Numbered from the stretch's first letter, positions 36,121 to 45,873 are shown. The stretch is DNA of 64,000 nucleotides from an uncultured Lachnospiraceae bacterium (GCA_947165275.1 CAMUZQ010000003.1:24587-88586), one strand, 5' to 3'. A program made the numbers and translations. Notes: generated by a model not told the origin, from the sequence alone.

Positions 36121-37631
36121 TATGCCTCACCTCCCGCTATAGCCTTCATTACGCTTTCCTGTGAAAGCTCATGATCCAGTTCTCCAACCTTCTGTCCGTC
36201 ACGCATTATGACCATACGGTTGCAGGTACGGAGCATTTCTTCTATCTCAGACGAAATGAAAAGGACGCTCTTTCCCTCGCCGGCAAGCTTGACGATAAGC
36301 TTCTGGATCTCGGATTTGGTACCTATGTCTATACCTCTTGTGGGCTCATCCAGAATAAGGAAATCCGGATCTGTAGCAAGCCAGCGCGCAAGTATGACCT
36401 TCTGCTGATTGCCTCCGGACAGCTGCTTTATGAGTGTTTCCTTGCTGGCAGTCTTTATCTGTACCAGCTCTATATACCTGTCGGCTATCTCCTCCTGCTG
36501 GGCTCTGGACAGCTGTCTGAACATTCCCCTCTTTGCCTGAAGAGCCAGAATTATATTCTCTCTTACGGAAAGATCGGCTATGATACCCTCAGCCTTACGG
36601 TCATCGGGAAGCATCCCCATTCCTTTGTTCATTGCATCTATAGGCTGATTGATCTTAACCTGCTTTCCATTCACCTCCAGAGTGCCTGTCTGAGCCTTAT
36701 CCGCGCCGTAGATACAGCGTGCCAGCTCCGATCTGCCGGATCCCAGAAGTCCGCCTATACCTACGACCTCTCCCTTGTGTATATCGAGATCGAAGGGCTT
36801 GACAGTGCCTGCATGGGACAGTCCCTTTGCGGATATCTCCATCGGTTCCTTTGAAAAATCCTTCTGCTCCTTCTTGATCTCTGCGAGATCATCAAGATCC
36901 TTACCCATCATGGCTGCTACCAGCTTGACCCTGGGGAGCTCTGAGATGGGATATTCACCTACAAAACCTCCGTTTCTTAAAACGGTTATCCTGTCGCATA
37001 CAGCATATACCTGCTCCAGGAAATGGGTAACAAACAATATACTGACGCCCTTTTCTCTCAAGCCCCTCATAAGTACGAAAAGCTTCTCAACCTCATCATC
37101 ATCCAGAGAAGATGTGGGCTCATCAAGGATCAGCACCTTACATTCCATATCTACAGCCCTTGCTATGGCAACCATCTGCTGGATAGCAAGAGAATAATTT
37201 TCAAGATTCTGGGTAACATCAACGGATATCCCAAGCTCATCCATTATCTTCTGCGAACGCTTATTATAAGATTTTCTGTCAATAGTATGAAGCTTGGTCA
37301 GAGGCTCGCGTCCGATAAACAGATTTTCCGCCACTGACAGATTCGGGCAGAGGTTAACCTCCTGATAAACGGTGGAAATGCCTACATTCTGAGCATCCCT
37401 GGTAGAATGGTTTTTCACGGGACCATCAATACCATCGATGCGGATCTCTCCTGCTTCGAAATCATTGATTCCCGTCAGACATTTGATCAAAGTTGACTTT
37501 CCGGCTCCGTTCTCTCCCATAAGTGCATGGATCTCACCCTTTCGCAAAGTAAGATCTACACCATCCAGGGCTTTGACGCCGGGAAAAGTCATAGAAATGC
37601 CCCGTGCCGTCAGCACAACATTTTCTTCCAT
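36120..37631 (-). CDS. sugar ABC transporter ATPase with two nucleotide domains (CUT2)
   Basis: 503 residues: two ABC domains in tandem. First: GENGAGKSTLIKCLTG (Walker A, about 39), NYSLAIQQMVAIARA (signature) and VLILDEPTSSLD (Walker B). Second: GIGGLLGSGRSELAR (degenerate Walker A, about 290), LSGGNQQKVILARW and FLILDEPTRGIDIG. The altered second Walker A is normal for this family (RbsA, XylG, YtfR). It energises the two permeases that follow. AGAAGGTAC precedes the ATG. A hairpin lies between the first binding-protein gene and this one. Confidence 0.95.
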   Translation of the reverse strand: MEENVVLTARGISMTFPGVKALDGVDLTLRKGEIHALMGENGAGKSTLIKCLTGINDFEAGEIRIDGIDGPVKNHSTRDAQNVGISTVYQEVNLCPNLSVAENLFIGREPLTKLHTIDRKSYNKRSQKIMDELGISVDVTQNLENYSLAIQQMVAIARAVDMECKVLILDEPTSSLDDDEVEKLFVLMRGLREKGVSILFVTHFLEQVYAVCDRITVLRNGGFVGEYPISELPRVKLVAAMMGKDLDDLAEIKKEQKDFSKEPMEISAKGLSHAGTVKPFDLDIHKGEVVGIGGLLGSGRSELARCIYGADKAQTGTLEVNGKQVKINQPIDAMNKGMGMLPDDRKAEGIIADLSVRENIILALQAKRGMFRQLSRAQQEEIADRYIELVQIKTASKETLIKQLSGGNQQKVILARWLATDPDFLILDEPTRGIDIGTKSEIQKLIVKLAGEGKSVLFISSEIEEMLRTCNRMVIMRDGQKVGELDHELSQESVMKAIAGGEA

Positions 37632-37663
37632 GTACCTTCTCCTTTCTCCTCAATATTTCTGAA

Positions 37664-37721
37664 ATAAAAAGCGGGCGCCCGGTGCGAAGACGTTTTCACA
37701 TCCGCACACTTCCACGCCCGC
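37664..37721 (-). terminator. attenuating hairpin after the first binding-protein gene
   Basis: GCGGGCG (37671-37677) pairs with CGCCCGC (37715-37721), with an inner TGCG/CGCA stem; on the minus strand TTTTTATTTC follows. Placed between the binding-protein gene and the ATPase gene, it would give more binding protein than transporter. Confidence 0.75.
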
Positions 37722-37764
37722 ATTCTGTTTATAGGTTATCTGTTGCTTTCACAACTACCGCTTC

Positions 37765-38937
37765 TTAATACTGTGCAGCTATTACGTCGTCAGTAACCTC
37801 TGTCATAGTCTGAGGAGTTCCGTCGATAGAGAAGTCAACGATCTGATCAGGAAGTGCATACCAATGCTCCTCCATGTAAACTTCCTTATCAGGAGTCTTG
37901 CCTTCCTGAAGCTGCTGTATAACCATCTCAACGAAAGGAGCTGCAAGAGGATTGCACTCGAAGTCAGCTGAGATCTTGCCTGCCTTTACATCCTCAAGAC
38001 CTGCTGTGCAGGCATCGAATGATATAAGGATAACATCATTGCCGGGACCATATGCAACACCTGCATTGTCCATAGCTGTCATTGCGCCAAATGCCTCGTT
38101 ATCGTTCTGGCAAACTACTACATTGAACTTGCCCTCATAGGACTTGCAGTATGACTCCATAACTTCCTGTCCGCCGGCCTCTGTGAAATCACCGGTCTGC
38201 TCGTCAAGGATCGTCCAGCCTTCTCTGTCAGCGATCTCCTTGAATCCGTCTGAACGGCCGATCTGAGCTGATGCGCCTGTTGAACCTGAGATAACAAGAG
38301 CGTTGATCTCTTTGATTCCCTGCTTCTCAGCATAAGCCTTAAGCCACTCACCAGCTGCCTTTCCTTCTGTAAGGAAGTTTGAACCTACCCATGCTACATA
38401 CTTGTCTGAATCATCGATAGTTCTGTCGATAACGATTACAGGGATGCCTGCATCCTCACACTCTGTAAGAACTGTATCCCAGCCTGTTGCGATGATGGGG
38501 TCGATGATGATGTAATCAACGCCCTGCTCGATGAATGAACGAACTGCTTCCTTCTGAGCTGCCTCGTCATTGTCGCAGTCAACGAAGCTGAGGTCATATC
38601 CGTTTGCTGCTGAGAACACATCCTGGCATGACTTCGTGGAAGCTGTACGCCAGTCTGACTCATGTCCGACCTGTGCGAAACCGATGCTTATGTTTCCGCC
38701 GCTTGCTGCTGCACCTGAATCTGCTGCCTTCTCCTCAACTGCATCTGCTGCTGCCTCAACATCCTCAACTACCTCTGTTGCTGCTTCCTCTGCTGCTGAT
38801 GCTGCGCTGTCAGCTGTCTCCTCAACTGCTGCAGCGGCATCGCCTGCCGCATCAGCCGGAGCTGATGAACCACAGCCTGCAAGAAGTGACATTACCATTG
38901 CTGCACTAAGAAGAGTGCCGAGTAACTTTTTCTTCAT
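37765..38937 (-). CDS. YtfQ-like sugar-binding lipoprotein
   Basis: 390 residues. Lipoprotein signal KKLLGTLLSAAMVMSLLAGCG (lipidated Cys near 22), an Ala/Glu-rich linker (about 25-75) and a ribose-type binding fold: IGFAQVGHESDWRTAS, IEQGVDYIIIDPIIATGWD, IPVIVIDRTIDD, SGSTGASAQIGR and NDNEAFGAM. The start at 38937 follows AAGGAGGAAAAA; 25 extra codons upstream include the promoter. First gene of the CUT2 operon, likely the main ligand-capturing subunit. Galactofuranose, arabinose or ribose are candidates by family; sequence does not decide. Confidence 0.92.
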   Translation of the reverse strand: MKKKLLGTLLSAAMVMSLLAGCGSSAPADAAGDAAAAVEETADSAASAAEEAATEVVEDVEAAADAVEEKAADSGAAASGGNISIGFAQVGHESDWRTASTKSCQDVFSAANGYDLSFVDCDNDEAAQKEAVRSFIEQGVDYIIIDPIIATGWDTVLTECEDAGIPVIVIDRTIDDSDKYVAWVGSNFLTEGKAAGEWLKAYAEKQGIKEINALVISGSTGASAQIGRSDGFKEIADREGWTILDEQTGDFTEAGGQEVMESYCKSYEGKFNVVVCQNDNEAFGAMTAMDNAGVAYGPGNDVILISFDACTAGLEDVKAGKISADFECNPLAAPFVEMVIQQLQEGKTPDKEVYMEEHWYALPDQIVDFSIDGTPQTMTEVTDDVIAAQY

Positions 38938-39010
38938 TTTTTCCTCCTTAAATGAAATCCGGGTGACATGCGCCCTTTTATTTACATTTGTAATTTTATT
39001 CGCAATACGC

Positions 39011-39016
39011 ATTATA
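39011..39016 (-). promoter_or_regulatory. -10 element of the CUT2 operon
   Basis: On the minus strand TATAAT lies about 75 bases before the binding-protein ATG, with TTTGTG/TTGTGA 15-16 bases further up as a poor -35. The 209-base gap to murB is AT-rich, with no other gene visible. Confidence 0.55.
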
Positions 39017-39146
39017 ATCCATGCACATTTTTCACAAAACAGGTTATATTTTTTACGGAATATGAATAAAATATGAACAAAATTTGATATTTTTACACCC
39101 TTTGTTCATTTTTTTAAGAATAAAACAGACTTAAGCTGAAATTTGC

Positions 39147-40064
39147 TTAAAATTCTCCGACTATACGCACCTCAGGCTCCAGCTCCACGCCGAATTTTGC
39201 CTTTACGTGCTCTTTTACCTCTTCTATCAGATCGAGTATATCTGCCGAGGTGGCATTTCCCAAATTGATTATAAAACCGTTATGCTTTGGAGAAACCCGC
39301 GCTCCTCCTATGGTAAGTCCCGAAAGGCCTGTATCCGTTATCAGCTTCGCTGCATAATATCCCTCAGGTCTCTTGAATGTGGATCCGGCAGAGGGAAATT
39401 CCAGAGGCTGTTTTTTTGCTCTTTCGATCCCCAGCTCCCTTATCCTGGCTTTTATCTCTTCCTTATCCCCCTGCTCAAGCTTAAGCTTTGCCGATATGAC
39501 AGGGAAGTTTGCTTTCTGTGCGACAGAAGTACGGTATCCGAAATCCATATCGGACCCAAGTATGTTTATCACTTCACCGGCAGGACCTATGACCTCTACA
39601 GATGATACGATCTGAGACATCTCGCCGCCATAAGCCCCTGCATTCATGAAGACTGCTCCGCCCACAGATCCGGGAATCCCGGATGCAAATTCCATGCCGG
39701 CAAGGGATGCTTCCGCTGCCATATTTGCCACATCCGCAAGCTTTGCCCCTGCGCCCGCAGTGATCATATCGCCTTCTATCTCTATATCCTTCAGCGCCTC
39801 AGCCGTGCTCACTACAGTACCGTGATAGCCTCTGTCTCCCACAAGTATATTGCTGCCCTTGCCGAGGATAAGATACTCTCTCTCGGACTGTCTCATATAC
39901 CAGACCAGTTTCAGAAATGACTCTCTGTCCCCGGGTGTCACAAAATAATCTGCCGGTCCTCCCGTGCGGAAGGTGGTGTATTCCGACATGGGCACACCCT
40001 TCCTGACGTGTTCACTCCCGCATATGTCATTTAATCTTGATTCGTAATAAGCGCTGGCCTGCAT
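39147..40064 (-). CDS. murB: UDP-N-acetylenolpyruvoylglucosamine reductase
   Basis: Reduces the enolpyruvyl group to make UDP-MurNAc for peptidoglycan. 305 residues, type IIa pattern: TTFRTGGPADYF (about 30), LGKGSNILVGDRGYHG (FAD site), ASGIPGSVGGAVFMNAGAYGGE, PSAGSTFKRPEGYYAA with the catalytic Ser and near the C-terminus LEPEVRIVGEF with the catalytic Glu. It is one base after the glucokinase gene stop. Last gene of the uvrC-hprK-glcK-murB unit. Confidence 0.96.
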   Translation of the reverse strand: MQASAYYESRLNDICGSEHVRKGVPMSEYTTFRTGGPADYFVTPGDRESFLKLVWYMRQSEREYLILGKGSNILVGDRGYHGTVVSTAEALKDIEIEGDMITAGAGAKLADVANMAAEASLAGMEFASGIPGSVGGAVFMNAGAYGGEMSQIVSSVEVIGPAGEVINILGSDMDFGYRTSVAQKANFPVISAKLKLEQGDKEEIKARIRELGIERAKKQPLEFPSAGSTFKRPEGYYAAKLITDTGLSGLTIGGARVSPKHNGFIINLGNATSADILDLIEEVKEHVKAKFGVELEPEVRIVGEF

Positions 40065-40065
40065 A

Positions 40066-41001
40066 TCAGTCTATGACCATCTTCGCCGCGCCCAGAGTAC
40101 CTGCGCTGTTCCCCAGCGTGGCTATGACTATCTGAGCATCCCTGCATGCATGGAAGGTATGCGCATCAAAATTTTTTCTTATATAAGGCAGTATGATCCC
40201 GCCTGCCTTGGATACTCCGCCCCCCAGAACAAAAACCTCCGGGTTTACAACTCCGGCGATTATGGAAAGTCCCCAGCCGAGATAATATCCGAATCTTTCC
40301 GCAACCCTGATGGCAAGCTTATCCCCGTTTCTTACAGCATCCCATAAAGCCTTTGCTGTCACCTCTGTATTTCTAAGCTCTGATCCTTCGGATGAAGCCT
40401 CCAGCTCTTCCCGGGTCAGTCTCACTATGCCCGTAGCTGAAGCATATTGCTCAAAGCAGCCCGCATTCCCGCAATTGCAGCGGATCTTTTCATCAGGATT
40501 AAGGCAGATGTGGCCTATCTCTCCGCCGGCACCGGTAGTTCCCGCATATATCCGGCCGTGATGTATTATGCCGCCGCCAATGCCTGTACCGAGGGTTACC
40601 ATGACCATATCACCGTAATCCTTGCCTGCTCCCTGCCAGTACTCTCCCAGAGCAGCCACGTTTGCGTCATTCCCCGCTTTCACCCTCATGCCCCCGAGAA
40701 GCCCGGAAAGCTCCTCCTCCACATTGAAGGTCCTCTCCCAATGGAGATTGACAGCCTTTCTTATGACGCCTTCATCATCTACCGGACCGGGGAGGCCTAT
40801 TCCCGCTCCGACGATATCATCGGCGAGATTCGTTTCCTCTATCTTATTCCTTACGGAATCCGCTATATCCGGGAGGATATTCTTTCCTCCATCCTCGGTC
40901 CTCGTCGGGATCTCCCACGCTTCCATGATCTGTCCCCCGGTATTAACAAGACCGAGCTTTACCGATGTGCCGCCTACATCTATACCGACTGCGTATTTCA
41001 T
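40066..41001 (-). CDS. glcK: ROK-family glucokinase
   Basis: Phosphorylates glucose with ATP. 311 residues: GIDVGGTSVKLGLV (ATP loop), VTLGTGIGGGIIHHG, GEIGHICLNPD and the ROK zinc motif CNCGNAGCFEQYAS. Typical GlcK length. The start at 41001 is preceded by AGGAGGAGAG; the 35-codon upstream extension overlaps hprK and is dismissed. It lies one base after hprK. In this window it would use the free glucose released by cellobiose phosphorylase. A different ROK sugar kinase activity is possible. Confidence 0.92.
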   Translation of the reverse strand: MKYAVGIDVGGTSVKLGLVNTGGQIMEAWEIPTRTEDGGKNILPDIADSVRNKIEETNLADDIVGAGIGLPGPVDDEGVIRKAVNLHWERTFNVEEELSGLLGGMRVKAGNDANVAALGEYWQGAGKDYGDMVMVTLGTGIGGGIIHHGRIYAGTTGAGGEIGHICLNPDEKIRCNCGNAGCFEQYASATGIVRLTREELEASSEGSELRNTEVTAKALWDAVRNGDKLAIRVAERFGYYLGWGLSIIAGVVNPEVFVLGGGVSKAGGIILPYIRKNFDAHTFHACRDAQIVIATLGNSAGTLGAAKMVID

Positions 41002-41002
41002 T

Positions 41003-41932
41003 TCAATCTCTCCTCCTGGATAAACTCTCCTGTACCCTGTTATAAAGTTCCTGAGCCGCATTGTAGCCCATCTTCTTAAGCCTGTGATTAATGGCTGCTG
41101 TCTCACATATGACCGCGAGATTTCTGCCGGGTCTTATGGGGATCACATGGCATACGACTTTATTCCCCAAATACTCGGTATACTCCTCCTCCAGTCCCAG
41201 TCTGTCATAGTCCTTATCCTTATCCCAGTCCTCAAGACGTATGACCAGATCTATATTCTGTGTTTCCTCTATGGCGGATGCACCGTACAGGGCATATACA
41301 TCCACTATGCCTATGCCCCTGAGCTCTATGAAATGCTTTGTTATATCCGGAGCAGAGCCCACAAGCGTTTCATCCGAAACCTTTCTTATCTCCACCACAT
41401 CATCGGTTATGAGCCGGTGCCCTCTCTTTATCAGCTCAAGTGCGGCTTCGCTCTTTCCTATGCCGCTCTCTCCGGTTATCAGCACTCCCTCGCCGTATAC
41501 ATCCACAAGGACACCGTGTATGGATATGCACGGCGCCAGTCTTACGTTAAGCCATCTGATTATCTCTGCCATAAAGGCAGATGTCGGCATTGAGGATTTC
41601 AATATCGGAACCTTGTATTTCGTTGCCAGCTCCTTAAATTCAGCGTTCGGCTCGAGGCTCCTGCAGAATACTATGCAGGGGATCGGATTATTCAGGAATT
41701 TCTCACTGATCTGACGTCTTGTTTCCGGATCCTTCTGTTCCAGAAAGGAATACTCTCCGGCTCCTATGATCTCTATCCTCTCAGCATCAAAAAGCTCGAA
41801 ATAGTCCGCAAACTGCAGTGCCGGTCTGTTTATATCCGGCTTCTCTATCTTTATTTCGGAAATGTCTATCTCCGGTGTGAGATTCGTAAGCGACATTTTT
41901 TCGATTATCGCTTCCAGCGAGACACTCGCCAT
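41003..41932 (-). CDS. hprK: HPr kinase/phosphorylase
   Basis: Bifunctional enzyme that phosphorylates and dephosphorylates Ser46 of HPr and Crh to control carbon catabolite repression. 309 residues: N-terminal domain, ISIHGVLVDVYGEG (His139), Walker A GESGIGKS (154-161), RLITDDVVEI with the catalytic Asp, and the HprK/P signature IELRGIGIVDV (about 202-212). Length is normal. An HPr-like protein with the target Ser is encoded 4 kb away. Placed between uvrC and glucokinase. Confidence 0.96.
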   Translation of the reverse strand: MASVSLEAIIEKMSLTNLTPEIDISEIKIEKPDINRPALQFADYFELFDAERIEIIGAGEYSFLEQKDPETRRQISEKFLNNPIPCIVFCRSLEPNAEFKELATKYKVPILKSSMPTSAFMAEIIRWLNVRLAPCISIHGVLVDVYGEGVLITGESGIGKSEAALELIKRGHRLITDDVVEIRKVSDETLVGSAPDITKHFIELRGIGIVDVYALYGASAIEETQNIDLVIRLEDWDKDKDYDRLGLEEEYTEYLGNKVVCHVIPIRPGRNLAVICETAAINHRLKKMGYNAAQELYNRVQESLSRRRD

Positions 41933-42058
41933 GCTCTATCCTCCTCTGCAAACATCAGTGAAATGAACGTTTTCGGTATCCTTGAATTATATCATAAAAA
42001 GCATCCGCCGTATAATCGTTTGTGGCTTCCCGGACGAGAAAAACGAAATCCGCGGAGG

Positions 42059-43909
42059 TCACCGGTTTTTTTCAAAGAATTCCACTACAGCCGCTGCCGC
42101 CTTTGTATTCATCCCCTCTACCGCCGAGAGCGTGTCAATGTCCGCTTCCCTGATTTTTCCTATATCTCCGAAATGTCTCATAAGGGCTTTCCGTCTCGCA
42201 GGTCCTATGCCGGGAATATCATCCAATATGGAATGAACCTGGTTCACGGATCTCAGTGATCTGTGATATTCGACGGCAAACCTGTGTACCTCGTCCTGAA
42301 TACGGACAGCCAGCTTAAATCCCTCACTATGGGGATCTATCGGTATCTCCCTGTTTTCAAAAAATATCCCCCTGGTCCGGTGCCTGTCATCCTTTACCAG
42401 CCCCGCCACAGGTATGTGGATCTCCAGTCTGTCCAGCACCTCCCGGCAGATATTCACCTGTCCCCTGCCGCCGTCCATAAGGATAAGATCCGGATATCTG
42501 GCAAAGCTGTCGAATTCCGATCTGGCTTCATGAGTAAATCTTCGTGTCAGAACTTCCTTCATGGATTCATAATCATTATTGCCGATGTCAGCCGAAAGCC
42601 GGAATTTGCGATAGTCAGACCTTTTTGCTTTTCCCTTTTCAAATACCACCATGCTGCCCACCGAATCAAAGCCCGAGATATGTGAAATATCATAGGATTC
42701 CATCCGGTTTACGTCAGTAAGGCCCAGCCAGAGCGCGATCTCCCTGGCCGCCCCTATGGTCCGTCCTTCCTCCCGTTTGATCCTCTCCCTGGAATTCTCC
42801 ATTATCATCTCTGCATTCCGGTGAGCAAGCTCCACCAGTCTTTCCTTCTGGCCTATCCTGGGGATGATTACTGTCACCCTGCTGCCGCGTTTTTCAGTAA
42901 GAAAGCCTTCTATTATCTCCCGGTCAGGCACATCCATCTCAAGCATTATCTCCCTGGGCACAAAGGGTGTACCTGTATAGAACTGTCCAAGGAAATCATT
43001 GAGGACCTCAGAGTCTTCGGCATCAGCAGCCACATGGCTTAAAACATAATGGTCCCTTCCTATGAGACGGCCTTCTCTCACAAAGAAGATAACTGCCACT
43101 GCATCCTCCCTGTCGCGGTTCAGGGCGATCACATCCCTGTCCTCACCGTCATGTGCCGTGATCTTCTGTTTCTCGGAGACAGATTTGACCGACTCTGTCA
43201 GATCCCTGTATATTGCCGCATTTTCAAAATCAAGTTTCTCTGCCGCCGCGTTCATCTTTTCCTTAAGGGAATCCAGGACCGGTCCATACTGTCCGTTCAG
43301 AAAATTCAGCGCGCCCTTTACATTCTCAGCGTATTCAGCGTCTTTTTCCGCATCAAACTCCTTAAGGCACGGAGCAAGGCATTGCTTCATATGGTAGTTG
43401 AGACAGGGTCTTTGCCTGCCCCTGTCCCCCGGAAGCAGCCTGCTGCAGGTACGGAGCTTATATATCTTATTAATAAGCTCTATGGTCTCCCGTACACCGT
43501 AACTGGACGTATATGGTCCGAAATACTTTGCCTTGTCCTTTTTCATCGTTCGGGAAAACATTATCCGGGGATATTGTTCGTTTACAGTGACCTTGATATA
43601 AGGATAGGTCTTGTCATCCTTCAGCATGGTGTTATACTTCGGACGGTGTTCTTTGATAAGATTATTCTCCAGGACCAGGGCTTCTGTTTCGGAATCAGTC
43701 AGAATATACTCAAACCATGCTATCTGAGTGACCATTTTTTTGATCTTTTCGGATTTTGCTGTCTTCCTGAAATATGAATGGACGCGGTTAAACAGATTCA
43801 CCGCCTTGCCGATGTATATGATGATATCGTCCGCGTCGTGCATTAGATACACTCCGGGAGATTTCGGGAGTTTCTTTAATTCCGATTCTATATCAAAATC
43901 CTTGCCCAT
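42059..43909 (-). CDS. uvrC: excinuclease ABC subunit C
   Basis: Makes both incisions in nucleotide excision repair with UvrA and UvrB. 616 residues: N-terminal GIY-YIG nuclease (GVYLMHDADDIIIYIGKA), Cys-rich region (CSRLLPGDRGRQRPCLNYHMKQCLAPC split over about 157-185), UVR domain (AAEKLDFENAAIYRD), RNase H-like second nuclease (SYDISHISGFDSVGSMVVF, LILMDGGRGQ) and two C-terminal helix-hairpin-helix motifs (IPGIGPARRKALMRHFGD). Head of the unit running to murB, although a 126-base gap precedes hprK. Confidence 0.97.
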   Translation of the reverse strand: MGKDFDIESELKKLPKSPGVYLMHDADDIIIYIGKAVNLFNRVHSYFRKTAKSEKIKKMVTQIAWFEYILTDSETEALVLENNLIKEHRPKYNTMLKDDKTYPYIKVTVNEQYPRIMFSRTMKKDKAKYFGPYTSSYGVRETIELINKIYKLRTCSRLLPGDRGRQRPCLNYHMKQCLAPCLKEFDAEKDAEYAENVKGALNFLNGQYGPVLDSLKEKMNAAAEKLDFENAAIYRDLTESVKSVSEKQKITAHDGEDRDVIALNRDREDAVAVIFFVREGRLIGRDHYVLSHVAADAEDSEVLNDFLGQFYTGTPFVPREIMLEMDVPDREIIEGFLTEKRGSRVTVIIPRIGQKERLVELAHRNAEMIMENSRERIKREEGRTIGAAREIALWLGLTDVNRMESYDISHISGFDSVGSMVVFEKGKAKRSDYRKFRLSADIGNNDYESMKEVLTRRFTHEARSEFDSFARYPDLILMDGGRGQVNICREVLDRLEIHIPVAGLVKDDRHRTRGIFFENREIPIDPHSEGFKLAVRIQDEVHRFAVEYHRSLRSVNQVHSILDDIPGIGPARRKALMRHFGDIGKIREADIDTLSAVEGMNTKAAAAVVEFFEKNR

Positions 43910-43956
43910 GTTTAGATTTTAACATATCCGCTCTCCGGAGCCAGGCGGTACAGAAT

Positions 43957-43995
43957 GAAAAAAGCAGGAGGCCGCGCATGTCCTGCGCGGCCTCC
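43957..43995 (-). terminator. intrinsic terminator of the isomerase-like gene
   Basis: GGAGGCCGCGCA (43967-43978), 5-base loop, TGCGCGGCCTCC (43984-43995), and on the minus strand a T run. A perfect 12-bp stem. Confidence 0.93.
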
Positions 43996-44029
43996 CGGGA
44001 AATTTCCGGTTTTGATTTCCGTATCGTAC

Positions 44030-45520
44030 TTATGCCTTAAAAGGATTCTCTGAAGCATAAGGCAGAGAAGCGGGCTGATTATAGCCGATCTCTGAAAGAT
44101 CTACGCCGATATACTTATATACCTCAAAGAGAGCCTTTCCGAAGTGTCCGAACATGACCGCTCCGTGATGAGGATAGTTCTTCTCTATGAGCACATGGCG
44201 ATAGAAGCGGCCCATCTCCTTGATGGCGAATACACCGATAGATCCAAACGACTTGGTAGCCACCGGCAGGACCTCGCCCTCTGCAAGATAAGCCCTGAGC
44301 TTTCCGTCAGCTGTAGACTGAAGTCTGAAGAATGTAATATCGCCGGGCTGGATATCGCCTTCCATTGTTCCCTCGCACCAATCCTGCGGGTGGGTGCGTG
44401 CCATGATCCTCTGATATGACAGATGAGGATTGCAGAGCTTTGTAGAGCAGGTATTGCCGCAGTGGAATCCCATGAATGTGTCGGAATGCACATAAGAGAA
44501 CTTGCCCTCGATAGATTCCTTGTACATATCCTTGGGTACAGAGTTGTTTATATCAAGCAGCGTCACCGCATCTCCTGATATGCAGGTTCCGATATACTCC
44601 GAAAGAACACCATAGATATCAACCTCACAGGATACGGGGATGCCCTCTTTTGCAAGCCTTGAATTCACATAGCAGGGATTGAAGCGGAACATATCCTGGA
44701 AAGCAGGCCAGCACTTTGTCGTAAGAGCAACATACTTCCTGTATCCCATATGATCCTTGACCCAGTCCTTAAGGGTAAGCTCATACTGCGCAAGCTCCCT
44801 GAGCTTGGGGGTGATCTCGGACTGTCCGAGCTCCTCAGCCATATCCTTTGCTATGGCCTCTATGCCATCCTTATCCTCTGCGTGCTTCTGATAAGCTTCG
44901 AAAAGATCAAGCTCGGATTCCTCCTCGATCTCGACATCGAGATTGTAGAGCTGCTTTATCGGTGCATTACATGCAAGGAAATTCTGAGGTCTGGGACCGA
45001 AAGATATGATCTTGAGATTCTTAAGACCTACTACGGCGCGTACGATCGGAAGGAATTCATGGATCATATCTGCGCATTCCTCTGCATCGCCCACGGGATA
45101 CTCGGGAATATAAGCCTTTGTGTTTCTGAGTGCCAGATTATAGCTTGCATTGAGCATGCCGCAGTATGCATCGCCTCTTCCGTCAAAAAGATCCTCCTGG
45201 CTCTCTTCGGCAGCAGCCACGAACATCGCGGGACCGTCAAAATGCTTTGCAAGAAGCGTCTCTGCTATCTCCGGTCCGAAATTGCCAAGATATACCACTA
45301 TGGCATTGCACTCATTCTTCTTTACGTCCTCAAGAGCCTCGACCATCTGAGTCTCGCTCTCTATTATACAGACGGGACATTCATAAATATCATCCTTGTC
45401 ATACTTCTTTGTGTAGGCCTCTACGAGCGCCTTTCTCCTGTTCGTTGCAAGCTCTGCAGGGAAACAGTCTCTTGATACCGCCACAATACCTACTTTTGCC
45501 TTTGGGATGTTGCTTACCAT
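44030..45520 (-). CDS. L-fucose/L-arabinose isomerase-family protein
   Basis: 496 residues. N-terminal GIVAVSRDCFPAELA, then VYLGNFGPE, a central SFGPRPQNF segment, and late metal-site residues like those of FucI/AraA: CEVDIYGVLSEY (Glu), TLLDINNS (Asp) and YPHHGAVMFG (His). Family members isomerise aldoses and ketoses; some are divergent. The sugar is not defined. GAGGAGGAAAAG precedes the start at 45520. It stands alone between a terminator and an upstream gap; a link to the CUT2 importer (pentose or deoxyhexose) is possible but not shown. Confidence 0.85.
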   Translation of the reverse strand: MVSNIPKAKVGIVAVSRDCFPAELATNRRKALVEAYTKKYDKDDIYECPVCIIESETQMVEALEDVKKNECNAIVVYLGNFGPEIAETLLAKHFDGPAMFVAAAEESQEDLFDGRGDAYCGMLNASYNLALRNTKAYIPEYPVGDAEECADMIHEFLPIVRAVVGLKNLKIISFGPRPQNFLACNAPIKQLYNLDVEIEEESELDLFEAYQKHAEDKDGIEAIAKDMAEELGQSEITPKLRELAQYELTLKDWVKDHMGYRKYVALTTKCWPAFQDMFRFNPCYVNSRLAKEGIPVSCEVDIYGVLSEYIGTCISGDAVTLLDINNSVPKDMYKESIEGKFSYVHSDTFMGFHCGNTCSTKLCNPHLSYQRIMARTHPQDWCEGTMEGDIQPGDITFFRLQSTADGKLRAYLAEGEVLPVATKSFGSIGVFAIKEMGRFYRHVLIEKNYPHHGAVMFGHFGKALFEVYKYIGVDLSEIGYNQPASLPYASENPFKA

Positions 45521-45844
45521 ACCTTTTCCTCCTCTAGAAAAATATTTTATATGACCAAATCCGTCCGGATGATGATGCCTGAGGCACCATTTCCTTAATG
45601 ATTTCACATATATGCAGTCCGGCGGTCATGTCTTCTGCGGGATTTTTCTATTATATGGTTGCTCCAGAAACTGACCCGACAGATGTATGCATCCGCCGTC
45701 CTCCCGGAACCGGAATACAGCTACAATTATAAATCTTTTGATATTCAGTGGCAATGGATATTTTAGATCCCGTCATGTAATCCATGTGCGTCACAATTGC
45801 TGATATTATACATAAAAACCGCTTTTTTTCGTCATGTTTTATCA

Positions 45845-45873
45845 TTGACAATTGCAAATCGCAATCTTATCAT
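45845..45873 (+). promoter_or_regulatory. sigma-A promoter of the HPr-like gene
   Basis: TTGACA (45845-45850), 17 bases, TATCAT (45868-45873), about 70 bases ahead of the ATG. The spacer contains ATTGC-5-GCAAT, a short inverted repeat that could be an operator. The rest of the 421-base gap (45521-45844) shows no supportable gene. Confidence 0.7.

Noticed and set aside
45651..45857. 68-residue minus-strand ORF in the gap before the HPr-like gene
   Set aside because: No ribosome site, no family resemblance, and it overlaps the HPr-like promoter.
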